Below are positions 1 to 10,169 of a stretch of DNA of 64,000 bases, piece after piece (within the stretch, counting starts at the first letter, position 1; each line of letters begins with the position of its first letter). This DNA is from Pandoraea sputorum. GTDB taxonomy: Bacteria > Pseudomonadota > Gammaproteobacteria > Burkholderiales > Burkholderiaceae. The translations under genes were made by a program, and so were the position numbers. The notes beneath the pieces were generated by a model. That model searched no databases. It was given only the letters and a program-made list of their open reading frames with translations, and was not told the origin of the DNA. The stretch spans positions 372,001 through 436,000 of the forward strand of contig NZ_CP010431.2 of the NCBI RefSeq assembly GCF_000814845.2, in the 5' to 3' direction.

Positions 1-1
1 T

Positions 2-2053
2 CCTTGGGCCGAACTCAACGACCGTCAGCGTGAAGCCGTCGACTTCGGTGTGGACGACGATGGTGCGCCTGGCGGGCCGTTGCTCGTGATTGCCGGGGCG
101 GGGTCGGGCAAGACGAGTACGCTCGCGCACCGGGTCGCGAATCTGATCGTGCGTGGTGCCGATCCCAATCGAATCCTGCTGCTTACGTTCTCGCGTCGTG
201 CCGCTGGCGAAATGGAGCGTCGCGTGGGGGCCGTGTTGCAGAAGGTACTGGGGCTGTCGTCGACACAACCGCCGTCGCTGCCGTGGGCCGGTACGTTTCA
301 CGCGATTGGCGCACGGTTGCTGCGCGATTTCGCCCCACGTATCGGGCTGTCGGAAGCGTTCACCATTCATGACCGCAGCGACGCCGAGGATCTGCTCGGG
401 CTGGTGCGGCACGATCTGGGTTTTTCCGCGACGCAGTCGCGTTTCCCGCTCAAAGGCACGTGTCTGTCGATCTACTCGCGCGTGGTGAACAGTCAGGCAC
501 CGCTCGCCGAAGTGCTCGCCAGGCACTTCCCGTGGTGTGCGCAATGGGAAGCGCAACTCAAGCAGCTTTTCGGCGGTTATGTCGACGCGAAACAAGCGCA
601 GCATGTGCTTGATTACGACGACCTGCTGCTGTATTGGGCTGAGACGATGGGTGCGCCGGAACTGGCTCGTGAGCTTGACGCCCGCTTCGATCATGTACTC
701 GTCGACGAGTATCAGGACACCAACCGCTTGCAGGCGCAGATTCTTCTCTCGATGAAACCGGACGGGCGTGGCTTGACGGTCGTGGGCGACGATGCGCAGT
801 CGATCTACGCGTTTCGCGCGGCGACGATCCGCAACATTCTCGATTTCCCGGGTCAGTTTGCCGAGCCGGCGCACGTGGTGACGCTGGAGCGCAATTATCG
901 GTCGACGCAGCCGATTCTCGATGCGTCCAATGCGGTGATCGCCGAGTCGAACGAGCGCTACGCGAAGGCGTTGTGGACGGACCGGCTATCGGACCGGTTG
1001 CCGCAACTTGTCAACGTGAGCGACGAATCGGGGCAGGCGCGTTGGGTCGCGGATCAGGTGCTGGCGCAACGTGAGACCGGCACGCGACTCACGCAACAGG
1101 CGGTGCTGTTTCGCACGGGGAGTCACAGCGCGGCGCTGGAGCTGGAACTCACGCGTCGCAATATTCCCTTCGTGAAGTTCGGTGGGTTGAAGTTTCTCGA
1201 AGCGGCCCACGTGAAGGACATGCTGTCGATCTTGCGATGGGCGCATAACCCGGCCAGCCGGTTGTCGGGTTTTCGCGTTGCGCAGTTGATCCCCGGCATC
1301 GGGCCGGTGAGCGCCACGCGCTTGCTCGATGCCATGGCCCAGTCCGCGACACCCGCGCAGGTGCTGGCCGAGTTCAAGCCACCGTCGGGTGCCGCCACGC
1401 AGTGGCGAGCGTTCGTCGAAGTCTTCATGACGTTGCACGACACGCGGCTGGCGTGGCCTGCAGACGTGGATCTGGCGCTGCGCTGGTACGCACCGCTGCT
1501 CACCCAACGTTTCGACGATGCCGCCGTGCGTCAGGCCGATCTCGAACAACTCGCGCGCATCGCCAACACGTACGGCTCGCGCGAGCAATTCCTGACCGAG
1601 CTGACGCTCGACCCACCCGATGCCACGAGCGCACAATCCGGTCCGCCGCTCCTCGACGAGGATTACCTGATCCTGTCGACGATTCACAGCGCCAAGGGGC
1701 AGGAGTGGCATTCGGTGTACGTGCTCAACGTGGTCGATGGCTGTATCCCCTCCGATATGAGCACCGGGGACGACGAAGACATCGAGGAAGAGCGACGTCT
1801 GCTTTACGTGGCGATGACGCGTGCAAAAGAGTCGCTGCAACTCGTTGTGCCGCAGCGGTTCTACGTCCATCAGCAAACCGGTCTGGGCGATCGCCATGTG
1901 TACGGCACGCGCAGCCGTTTCGTGTCCGACAAGATGCTGCCGCTGTACGATATTTTCCCGAAGCCGCGCGAGGACGATGTGCCGCGCGGGCCGGTCGGCG
2001 ACGTCACGGTGCACATCGACGTCGCGAGGAAGCTTCGCAATGCCTGGTCCTGA
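2..2053 (+). CDS. UvrD/Rep-family ATP-dependent DNA helicase, 5'-truncated by window edge
   Basis: Superfamily 1A 3'-5' DNA helicase. The reading frame is open to base 2, so the gene starts outside the window. The first visible residues (PWAELNDRQREAV) are the Q-motif that precedes motif I in UvrD-like helicases. The GTG at 50 is therefore internal and not the start. Visible motifs in order: Walker A AGAGSGKT, Walker B/motif II LVDEYQDTN, motif III GDDAQSIYAFR, a motif V-like STIHSAKGQEW, and motif VI RLLYVAMTRAK. About 684 residues are present, the usual size for this family. UvrD, Rep or PcrA assignment cannot be made from motifs alone. Its last 14 bases overlap the start of the next gene, suggesting co-translation. 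Confidence 0.93.
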   Translation, partial: PWAELNDRQREAVDFGVDDDGAPGGPLLVIAGAGSGKTSTLAHRVANLIVRGADPNRILLLTFSRRAAGEMERRVGAVLQKVLGLSSTQPPSLPWAGTFHAIGARLLRDFAPRIGLSEAFTIHDRSDAEDLLGLVRHDLGFSATQSRFPLKGTCLSIYSRVVNSQAPLAEVLARHFPWCAQWEAQLKQLFGGYVDAKQAQHVLDYDDLLLYWAETMGAPELARELDARFDHVLVDEYQDTNRLQAQILLSMKPDGRGLTVVGDDAQSIYAFRAATIRNILDFPGQFAEPAHVVTLERNYRSTQPILDASNAVIAESNERYAKALWTDRLSDRLPQLVNVSDESGQARWVADQVLAQRETGTRLTQQAVLFRTGSHSAALELELTRRNIPFVKFGGLKFLEAAHVKDMLSILRWAHNPASRLSGFRVAQLIPGIGPVSATRLLDAMAQSATPAQVLAEFKPPSGAATQWRAFVEVFMTLHDTRLAWPADVDLALRWYAPLLTQRFDDAAVRQADLEQLARIANTYGSREQFLTELTLDPPDATSAQSGPPLLDEDYLILSTIHSAKGQEWHSVYVLNVVDGCIPSDMSTGDDEDIEEERRLLYVAMTRAKESLQLVVPQRFYVHQQTGLGDRHVYGTRSRFVSDKMLPLYDIFPKPREDDVPRGPVGDVTVHIDVARKLRNAWS

Positions 2054-2537
2054 ACGTTGTCCCGACATCGTGCTGCGCGAAGCGCGCGAGGCCGATATCG
2101 ATGCGCTCACACAACTCCTCATGCAGACGTATCGCACGACATGGGCACCGATGCTGCGCCCTGAGGTGGCGGCGGCATTCGCCTCCGGTGAACGCACGCG
2201 AGCCTATGTGCAGGCACATTGGCTTGAATTCGTGGTGGCTGTCCCGATTGCGTCGGATGACGAAGTCGTCGGCATGGTGCACGTGGTGGGTGATTTCATC
2301 GATGCCCTGCACGTGACGCCTTCACAGCAGCGACGCGGTGTCGGCGCGTTGCTGCTCGCGCATGCGGAATCGAAAATGCGCTCGCTTGGCCACCCGCTCG
2401 CACGACTCGAGACCGACACGTTCAACGTGCAGAGCCGCACGTTTTATGTCCGCAACGGGTATCGGGAAGTCGCCACCTATCCGGACGAGGCGTGGGACAG
2501 CGGCTTCACCACGGTGCTGCTGACGAAAGCGCTTTAG
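2040..2537 (+). CDS. GNAT-family N-acetyltransferase
   Basis: 165-residue acetyl-CoA-dependent acyltransferase of the GNAT fold. The acetyl-CoA binding loop is seen as the motif-A sequence LHVTPSQQRRGVGALLL (Q/RxxGxG/A), and the typical C-terminal sequence FNVQSRTFYVRNGYREV follows. The ATG at 2040 lies inside the end of the helicase gene (14-base overlap). It is the only ATG that includes the whole N-terminal beta strand (VLREAREADIDAL). The substrate is unknown; GNATs modify small molecules, peptides or proteins. The overlap suggests transcription with the helicase but implies no functional link. Confidence 0.88.
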   Translation: MPGPERCPDIVLREAREADIDALTQLLMQTYRTTWAPMLRPEVAAAFASGERTRAYVQAHWLEFVVAVPIASDDEVVGMVHVVGDFIDALHVTPSQQRRGVGALLLAHAESKMRSLGHPLARLETDTFNVQSRTFYVRNGYREVATYPDEAWDSGFTTVLLTKAL

Positions 2538-2744
2538 GCGCTGTCTTCTGCGTCGCGCGGCGTTGTGAAATCTTTCGTCACGTTTCCGCTGTCAGGCGCG
2601 GAAATTTTCTAAAGTTGCCGTCTTCCGTGCATCAGGTATAGTCGCCGCATCGGCGGCGGAGCATTGCGCGCACGCTGCCCGGAATACCTAAGAAATGGAT
2701 GGTCGTCGCGGCATTGAAGATGCCGGGAGACATGGAGGCAATGG

Positions 2745-3527
2745 ATGGTGGATCAGATGACGTTGCTGCCGACGGGGCTATTGCTCGTCGGCATGGCGCT
2801 CGGCACGGCGGTGCTTGCCGTTGCCGTGGCCTGGCTCGCGCGCGTCGTCCTGTTCGACCGTCTCGCAGACCCGACGGAGGTGCGCGGCACCGTGGCCGAC
2901 GTGGTCCACGGGAGCCTGCTGGCATTCATCGTCTTTGTGCTCGCCCATGTGCTGACCGATGTGCGGGCCAATCTCGGCCATGCCGACGATCAGGCGTTGC
3001 ACGAAGCGTCGGTGGTGCGACGCCTCGATCGTGAGCTGAAAGCGGTAGGCGACGCCGACGCGCAGTCGGCACGTGTGCTGCTGCGTGGCTATGTGAGCTC
3101 CGCCGTCACGGACGAATGGAAGACGTTGAGTACCTCCGATCCCGATCTCTCGCCGGACACCGAAGCTGCGCTGACGGCGTTTGTCGGTGCCACGCGGCGC
3201 GTCATTGCCCGGCACGAAGACAGCGCGAGTTCGATACGTACGTTGCTGGATCGTCTCGAAGAGGCGAGACAGGGGCGGTTTGAAAACGCGACAAAGACGG
3301 TGCCGGGCGTGTTCTGGTGGGTCATCTCGTTGTTCATGCTCGCGGCGATGGCGATGAACGGCCGTTATCCAGGGTCTTGGAAGAGCAATCTCATCATCGC
3401 TATTCACATGGGCGCGATTGGAATGGTGGTCGCACTCATCGTGAATCTGGATGAGCCGTTTCGTGGGGCGTCAGGTATTTCGCCCGCGCCATTGGCGAAG
3501 TCGGTGGGGATCGTAGTGCCGCGCTGA
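2745..3527 (+). CDS. DUF4239-like integral membrane protein
   Basis: 260 residues. Two hydrophobic segments lie near the N terminus (about residues 8-36 and 50-68) and two near the C terminus (about 185-203 and 210-230). A charged, helical central region of about 110 residues separates them. This layout matches DUF4239 (bestrophin-like) membrane proteins, whose function is not established. The start at 2745 has a GGAGG ribosome binding site 6 bases upstream. It stands alone on the plus strand with no obvious partners. Confidence 0.75.
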   Translation: MVDQMTLLPTGLLLVGMALGTAVLAVAVAWLARVVLFDRLADPTEVRGTVADVVHGSLLAFIVFVLAHVLTDVRANLGHADDQALHEASVVRRLDRELKAVGDADAQSARVLLRGYVSSAVTDEWKTLSTSDPDLSPDTEAALTAFVGATRRVIARHEDSASSIRTLLDRLEEARQGRFENATKTVPGVFWWVISLFMLAAMAMNGRYPGSWKSNLIIAIHMGAIGMVVALIVNLDEPFRGASGISPAPLAKSVGIVVPR

Positions 3528-3628
3528 GACGCTGAGGGCCTGAGGCGTCGGAACTCGACGCTCGCGTAGGTTGGCTCATGCGCGGCCGGGCGCGGTGGTC
3601 GTATGTAGGAATGCAGGAGAAGAGAACG

Positions 3629-3910
3629 ATGTTTTCGAATGTGCCAGCGGCGTCGATGGAATCGACGCCCGAAATCGAGGCGTTTCGCCCCGGTGTCTAT
3701 CGTCACTACAAAGGGAATTGCTATCTCGCGCTGGGCATCGCCCGTGCCGACGAGACGAACGAACCTGTCGTCGTCTACACACGGCTCTATCCGCGTGAAG
3801 GCTTGCCGATGAGCACGCGGTTGCTGCGCATCTGGAATGAACCGGTGATGACGGAGAAGGGCCCGGTGCCGCGTTTCACGTACATCGGTCATACGACGCC
3901 GGCGGTGTGA
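3629..3910 (+). CDS. DUF1653 domain protein
   Basis: 93-residue soluble protein. Almost the whole length is a DUF1653 domain, recognised by the block PGVYRHYKGNCYLALGIARADETNEPVVVYTRLYP followed by a Pro-rich, aromatic C terminus (here quoted as a family block; key residues are the YRHYKG and VYTRLY stretches). The family is small and uncharacterised. The frame is open to 3578, but the ATG at 3629 is preceded by an AGGAG site about 9 bases upstream and begins just ahead of the conserved domain. Confidence 0.8.
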   Translation: MFSNVPAASMESTPEIEAFRPGVYRHYKGNCYLALGIARADETNEPVVVYTRLYPREGLPMSTRLLRIWNEPVMTEKGPVPRFTYIGHTTPAV

Positions 3911-4028
3911 CGTATTCGCTCGCTGCGCGCCGTCAAAGACCGTATGGCGATTGCCCGACTTCCGAACTGACAGAACTCACCCGAACCGCCGGTATTTCCG
4001 GTACTTAGCCCTTCTCAGGACGCCCCCC

Positions 4029-4406
4029 ATGACGACGCTTCATACGATGAGCCGAAAGGCCATCGCGACCCCTCACGCCCATACGGACCATACGGACCAT
4101 ACGGACCATACGGACCATACGGCCCGTACGATTGAGGCGAGCGATGCATTCGCCACCCACCAGCCCCGCCGTTCGGTGGATTCGGGCGACTCGGACCTCA
4201 ACGGACGACGGGCATCGAAGCCCGCACCGCGCAATTTGCGTCGTTGGTGGGCGCTATTCGCGATTCTGCCGTTCGTGACGTCGGTGGCGGGATGTGGCTT
4301 GCTGGCGGCACCCTGCCGTGTGGTCTCGGCGGGGCTGAAGATCATTCCGGGGGTAGGGGGCGCGCTGGCGACGCCGACGGATGCGTGCGCAGCAGCAATC
4401 GACTGA
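4029..4406 (+). CDS. Small putative lipoprotein, DUF6726-like, with HTD repeats
   Basis: 125 residues from the ATG at 4029, which has an AGGA motif 8 bases upstream; the frame is open further upstream without a better start. The first half is hydrophilic and contains the tandem repeat HTDHTDHTDHT. Then comes a hydrophobic stretch WWALFAILPFVTSVAGC that ends like a lipobox (VAGC), and a short conserved tail (LKIIPGVGGALATPTDAC) typical of small Burkholderiales lipoproteins annotated as DUF6726. The long hydrophilic stretch ahead of the lipobox is odd. Either the true start is closer to the lipobox or the repeat region is cytosolic. Confidence 0.6.
   Translation: MTTLHTMSRKAIATPHAHTDHTDHTDHTDHTARTIEASDAFATHQPRRSVDSGDSDLNGRRASKPAPRNLRRWWALFAILPFVTSVAGCGLLAAPCRVVSAGLKIIPGVGGALATPTDACAAAID
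4080..4124 (+). repeat. 9-bp tandem repeat (about 5 copies) inside a coding region
   Basis: Unit CATACGGAC repeated four times plus one variant copy (CATACGGCC), in frame, encoding HTD units. The three-codon unit keeps the frame if copies are gained or lost. Confidence 0.9.
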
Positions 4407-4437
4407 TCGCAGAGACCGGACGCAGAAAGCGGTCGCA

Positions 4438-4468
4438 GAAAAAAAGAAAGCCCGCGCGTTGCGGGCTT
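4438..4468 (-). terminator. Rho-independent terminator (minus strand)
   Basis: Perfect stem AAGCCCGC / GCGGGCTT with a 5-base loop, followed on the minus strand by a T-rich tract (12 bases, one interruption). It lies 205 bases past the lipase stop. The intervening stretch holds a second inverted repeat, GTTGCG-TAGG-CGCAAC at 4562-4577. It may also act as a plus-strand stop for the preceding small gene, but without a T tract on that side. Confidence 0.75.
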
Positions 4469-4672
4469 AATCCATATCAGGAGGAGACATGGAGGAGACG
4501 AGTTCAGTATAGGACGACGTGTTGCGTCGCACCATATGTATTTTTACGTAAGCGTCCTCATGTTGCGTAGGCGCAACGAAAAATAAATCACATAAAAAAC
4601 AATGATTTGCGTCGATCTTCATCAGTGGCAAGCCATCTTCGCACCCCGTAGCCCTTCGAGTCACCCCTCTAG

Positions 4673-5845
4673 TTATTGTGCGGATGCACGCCTTTTCGTC
4701 GACATCAGTTGCAGGATGAACGGCACCGAGTCGCGCAGGGACGGGTTGACCGTCGCGTCGTGATCGAGTCCGTCGTACATGCGCACGGTGGTCTTGGTGC
4801 CTGCCTTGGCGACATCCCGCGCGAATGCCTTTTGCATGATGACCGGCACGTCGATGTCCTCCGTTCCCATGCCGATGAACACCGGATGTTTGATGCTGAG
4901 CGTCGGATAGCGCAGCGACGGCGTCTGGCTGTCCAGCAGTTTCTGGATACCCGGTTGCATGCTGTTCCCGGCGTTCAGACCTGCGGCCGTCGAGTGATCG
5001 GTCAGCGTATCGATGCACAGTGTGCGGGCCTCATCGAGTACCGGTAACGCCTGCGGGGAGAAGTACTTCGCGGGATTTAACGACGGATCGCGGTCGGCTG
5101 CGGACAGGAAGATGTACATCGCGTACGGAATCTTCGGGTCCGGCGCGCCCGGATCGGGCTGACCCGCAAAAAGGGTGGCGGCGGATGTCTGTGCGTTGAA
5201 ATACGGCGTGCCGGTGAGAACGGTGGCGATGACCCTCACGTCCGGGGCGTATATCGGCTGAAAGCCCGCTGCGGCGAACGCGGCGTGAGCCCCCTGCGAT
5301 TGCCCGACGAAGATCACACGGTTCTGCAACGGAAAGACGCTGCGGGCCGCGAGCAGGCTGTCCAGCACGCTGTACGCTTCGGCACGGGCGTTCAGATAGT
5401 GATGCAGCCCCTGCGAACCAAGACCCGCGTAGTCGGGGGCGACGACGGCAAAGCCGAGCGACAGCCAGGTACCGAGATACTGAATGTCGCGCGTGCTGCG
5501 CACGTTGAGCGACGGCGCGCACTTGCTGGCAATGCCGACCGTGCCATGTGCCCAGACCACGACCGGCCAACCGCCGGGCGGTGTCGGTCCTTTGGGCAGG
5601 AACACGGCACCGGTGTCTTCGCGGGCTTCGATGCCGCCGACACCGTCAATGGAACTGTAACGGATGCTGAATTGCTCACCGGCTTCCGGGAGTCCGTAGT
5701 CGGCTTTCAGCGGCTGCCGCTCGACCATCGCGCCGTGCGGAATGGTGACGGGTGCGGCCTCGGGCGTGATCGCGTGTGCGGCGCGGCCGATGACCAGACT
5801 GGCGAACAGGGCGGCACTGACATAGCGCCACAGGCGATTGAACAT
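4673..5845 (-). CDS. Secreted alpha/beta hydrolase, secretory-lipase (LIP) type
   Basis: 390 residues from the ATG at 5845. An Arg-rich, 25-residue signal peptide ends in AAHA, so the enzyme is exported. The fold is alpha/beta hydrolase. The oxyanion-hole HG is at residues 100-101 (VVWAHGT), the nucleophile elbow is GQSQG with Ser183, the probable acid is Asp330 or Asp332 (GTEDIDVP), and the His is His362 (DGLDHDA). The arrangement resembles secretory lipases and esterases (LIP family), which cleave triacylglycerols or other esters. The open frame extends upstream to 6055, but that sequence is Arg-rich and not domain-like, so the signal-peptide start is preferred. It is monocistronic, followed by a terminator about 200 bases downstream. 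Confidence 0.85.
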   Translation of the reverse strand: MFNRLWRYVSAALFASLVIGRAAHAITPEAAPVTIPHGAMVERQPLKADYGLPEAGEQFSIRYSSIDGVGGIEAREDTGAVFLPKGPTPPGGWPVVVWAHGTVGIASKCAPSLNVRSTRDIQYLGTWLSLGFAVVAPDYAGLGSQGLHHYLNARAEAYSVLDSLLAARSVFPLQNRVIFVGQSQGAHAAFAAAGFQPIYAPDVRVIATVLTGTPYFNAQTSAATLFAGQPDPGAPDPKIPYAMYIFLSAADRDPSLNPAKYFSPQALPVLDEARTLCIDTLTDHSTAAGLNAGNSMQPGIQKLLDSQTPSLRYPTLSIKHPVFIGMGTEDIDVPVIMQKAFARDVAKAGTKTTVRMYDGLDHDATVNPSLRDSVPFILQLMSTKRRASAQ

Positions 5846-5984
5846 GTTGAACTGTCCTCGTATTGGGTAATGCGTTTGAAGCTCGGGCGGGCAGCGCTCG
5901 CGCGTTGCCCGGATGCCTGCTGCTCTTGCGTGTGCCAATACGGGTGACGTTACACCGTCCCCCTGGGAAAGTCTCGATTCGATG

Positions 5985-7397
5985 TCAGCCGTGCGAGGCG
6001 TGCGATGCCTGCGTCGCGTTCTGCGCTTGCGATGCGGCGGCCTGCTCGGCCTCACGCCATGCGCGGCGCGAGCGACGCATGCGGCGCAGCGCCAGTGAGG
6101 TCATCGTAATCCAGCCGAACGGGCGCGGATCCACCAGCATGCTCACTGCACGCGCGTAATCGAGCACCAGACCCGGTGTCCAGGCCATCGTCTTCGCGCG
6201 CTTGCGCAGTTGGGCGGCCACCCACAATTCGGGCGTAAGCCACAGGCGGACGAACGTCCACCAGCCAGCATCGCCGCCGTCGTGCAACTGCCCCACACGG
6301 CCCTCGATCGCGGCTTCGAGCGCCTTGGCCACACTGCTTGAGCAGTTACGGTGCGTGAGGTTATAGGTGGTGTTCTGCTGATATGTCTGCCAGAAAGCGC
6401 TCAATTGCTGCGGGCTGTAGTTGCGAATACGCACCTTGACCGTCGATGGGCACCACGCCTTCGACTCCGTAGCGTAGTTCGGCTGGAAGGTGCCGGGCAC
6501 GTCGTTCTCGCGCGTCGCGCGCAGCAACTGTCCAAACTGGTCCGGCGAGCGGTCGATTTCCTTGGCGGGGTAAAGGCTCACGTACACGCCCTCGTGACTC
6601 TCCAGCGCCGCGTGCCCCGTCGAAATCACGCCGTTCTTGTCGACGGCCGCGATGTAGCGATCGATGACCGGGTGACGGCGTGCCGGTGCTTTGGACGACC
6701 CGGACGGCGTCCACACGTGCACCGTGAGCGCCGGCTCGGAGTCGGTGGGCGGGCCGTCCCAGCGCGGTGCACGGGGACGCTCGCTCCACAGGCGGCGCTT
6801 GTCTTCCGGGCTGCCGAGAATTTGTTCGACGCGGAAATCGCCGCGCATGCGACGCGCCCGCATGGCCAGCACGAGTACGTTCCACCCGGTGAAGACGAGT
6901 CCAAGCCCGATGGCGTACGGCAGGGTGCCCTTGTAGTGCGTCGGGTAGGGCTGATAGAAGAAAATCGCGACGACGATTTCCAGCGCACCGCCTGCAATGG
7001 CCCACGCCCAGCGTGGATAGCGCACCACGTACGCCGCCACGCATTGCAGCAGGCCATCGGCGAGGAACAGCGTGCCGAAGAGCATCGACAACCAGAAGTT
7101 GCCGTTGTGTTGATCGAACAGCAGGACCAGCAGTGCCGCAACAGTAAAGGTGCCGCCCTTTAGCCCCCGTACGAGACGCTGACCGCCCACGCCGATGGTA
7201 GCGATGGCAAGCGTCGCCAATCCTTCGAGCAGCAGCAGCCACGCGAAGACCTTCAGTGGGAAGTGCACGACGCCGTCGAGCGCGTCGACGATCAACGCCA
7301 TGCCGAACGCGAAGAAGATCGCGCCGATCCAGATCAGCGCCCGGGCCCGGCGACGCAAATAATTCACGCCAAGCAATAACAGAATCAGACGTACCAA
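5985..7397 (-). CDS. Membrane protein: HdeD/DUF308-like region fused to a DUF4105-like papain-fold domain
   Basis: 470 residues, starting at a TTG with a GGAGA site 9 bases upstream. Residues 1-180 hold about six hydrophobic helices in the paired pattern of HdeD/DUF308 acid-resistance membrane proteins. Residues 225-400 form a soluble domain with STGHAALES (His262) and, 90 residues later, YNLTHRNCSSSVAKAL (Cys352). A His-before-Cys order in these contexts is typical of circularly permuted papain-like domains (DUF4105 and NlpC/P60 relatives). The domain also has a hydrophobic stretch and a basic, Ala-rich tail. I infer a membrane-anchored cysteine hydrolase acting on an amide or ester near the membrane. 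The substrate is unknown. Confidence 0.68.
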   Translation of the reverse strand: MVRLILLLLGVNYLRRRARALIWIGAIFFAFGMALIVDALDGVVHFPLKVFAWLLLLEGLATLAIATIGVGGQRLVRGLKGGTFTVAALLVLLFDQHNGNFWLSMLFGTLFLADGLLQCVAAYVVRYPRWAWAIAGGALEIVVAIFFYQPYPTHYKGTLPYAIGLGLVFTGWNVLVLAMRARRMRGDFRVEQILGSPEDKRRLWSERPRAPRWDGPPTDSEPALTVHVWTPSGSSKAPARRHPVIDRYIAAVDKNGVISTGHAALESHEGVYVSLYPAKEIDRSPDQFGQLLRATRENDVPGTFQPNYATESKAWCPSTVKVRIRNYSPQQLSAFWQTYQQNTTYNLTHRNCSSSVAKALEAAIEGRVGQLHDGGDAGWWTFVRLWLTPELWVAAQLRKRAKTMAWTPGLVLDYARAVSMLVDPRPFGWITMTSLALRRMRRSRRAWREAEQAAASQAQNATQASHASHG

Positions 7398-7541
7398 CGC
7401 AGGGTCTCCGACGCATGCGCGCGTCCCGATGTCCGAGACCGACGCGCACCCCGATTGCGGGGAGGGTTTCGATTAATTTGGGATGCGGCCTATTTTTGTT
7501 CGCATTTTCGTCCGTATATTAGCGCGTCACTCGTGACAGGC

Positions 7542-7581
7542 CAAAAACAAAGGCGGCGCGCTCCTTTCGGGGCGCGCCGCC
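7542..7581 (-). terminator. Rho-independent terminator of argG
   Basis: A 10-bp perfect GC-rich stem (GGCGGCGCGC / GCGCGCCGCC, loop about 10) begins 59 bases past the argG stop and is followed on the minus strand by TTTGTTTTT. Confidence 0.85.
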
Positions 7582-7639
7582 TGTTGCAGCAGGTAACACG
7601 TGGCGCACCGCTCTTGCGAGCGATGCGCCGGATGACCGC

Positions 7640-8995
<1,356 letters not shown>

Positions 8996-9157
8996 TTAAC
9001 CTGTCAAGTATCCCTGTCCGGGCTATGGATGGTCAAGTCTGATGGCCTTTTGGGCGCGATCCGATCATGTTTTCTTCGCCATTCATCCGCCATTTGTCCG
9101 TGACTTCGACCGGATTCCCGCGCGCCGGGACATTCCCATGCTGTCATCCCTGACCGT

Positions 9158-10054
9158 TCACCACTGCGTACCCGCGACACCGCACGCGGCCGCCAGAAAA
9201 TCCGAAAACGCCCGGATCACGAGCGATGCCTGACGATGCTGCGGGTAGACGACATAAATCGACGACGGCGGCGGCTCGAAGTCGTCGAGCACCGTCACGA
9301 GACGACCGCCCAGCAACGCGGGGGCGACGATAAACACCGGCAGCCACGTCACACCCAGCCCGGCGACCGCCGCATCGCGCGCCAGCTCGCCGTTGTTCAC
9401 GCGAAGCCTCCCGGACACCGGAATTTCCAGCGGCTGCCCGTCGCGCGAGTAATGCCAGCTCACGCGCTGGCTGTGACCGTAGGGCAGCAACGTGTGACGG
9501 CTCAGGTCTTCGGGCGTCTGCGGCGCACCGTGGGCTTCGAGATAGCGGGGACTGACGCAAGTGACCATGCGCATGGGCGCGACGGTGCGGGCGATCAGCG
9601 ACGAGTCGGCCAGCGCGCCGATGCGCACCGCCACGTCGTAACCTTCGCCGATGATGTCCACCGTGCGGTCGTTCAGTTCGAGTTCGATGGTGACGTCGGG
9701 ATACGTCGTGAGAAACGACGGAATCGCCGAGCTGAGGAACATCGTCCCGAACGACATCGGGGCGGACACCCGCAAATTACCGCGTGGGCGTTCCCCCTGA
9801 CTGCTCACCGCCAGATTCGCGGCTTCTACGTCGTCAAGGATGCGCCGGGCGCGCTCGTAGTAGACCCGACCGAGGTCGGTCACGGCCAGTCGTCGGGTCG
9901 TACGCAGCAGCAGGCGTACGCCGAGGGATTGCTCCAACGAGGAGATGCGGCGGCTCACGAACTGCTTCGAGAGTCCGAGTTTCGCCGCCGCGCCGGTAAA
10001 GCTCATGGCGTCCACGGCGCTGACGAAGATGCGCATGTCGTCGAGCAGGTCCAT
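9158..10054 (-). CDS. LysR-family transcriptional regulator
   Basis: 298 residues from the ATG at 10054; a TTG two codons earlier is also possible. The N-terminal winged helix-turn-helix (MSFTGAAAKLGLSKQFVSRRISSLEQSLGVRLLLRTTRRLAVTD region, residues 17-60) is followed by a type-2 periplasmic-binding-like effector domain with VSAPMSFGTMFL and GYDVAVRIGAL. It belongs to the subgroup close to DhcR and other one-component regulators of oxidoreductases and transporters. It lies 115 bases downstream of an EamA transporter in the same direction and may control it. Confidence 0.9.
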   Translation of the reverse strand: MDLLDDMRIFVSAVDAMSFTGAAAKLGLSKQFVSRRISSLEQSLGVRLLLRTTRRLAVTDLGRVYYERARRILDDVEAANLAVSSQGERPRGNLRVSAPMSFGTMFLSSAIPSFLTTYPDVTIELELNDRTVDIIGEGYDVAVRIGALADSSLIARTVAPMRMVTCVSPRYLEAHGAPQTPEDLSRHTLLPYGHSQRVSWHYSRDGQPLEIPVSGRLRVNNGELARDAAVAGLGVTWLPVFIVAPALLGGRLVTVLDDFEPPPSSIYVVYPQHRQASLVIRAFSDFLAAACGVAGTQW

Positions 10055-10169
10055 CGGCAAGATTCCCGTCTGCGATAAATGACGGGTGACAACGAGCGGA
10101 CTTCGATGCGCATTGTCACCCAGAGAAAGACAATCTTAGCCGAGATGCCAGTCACGTTCGCGACTGAAA

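Noticed and set aside
50..61. GTG at 50 as helicase start
   Set aside because: The upstream codons to base 2 encode the Q-motif of UvrD-type helicases, so the gene begins before the window.
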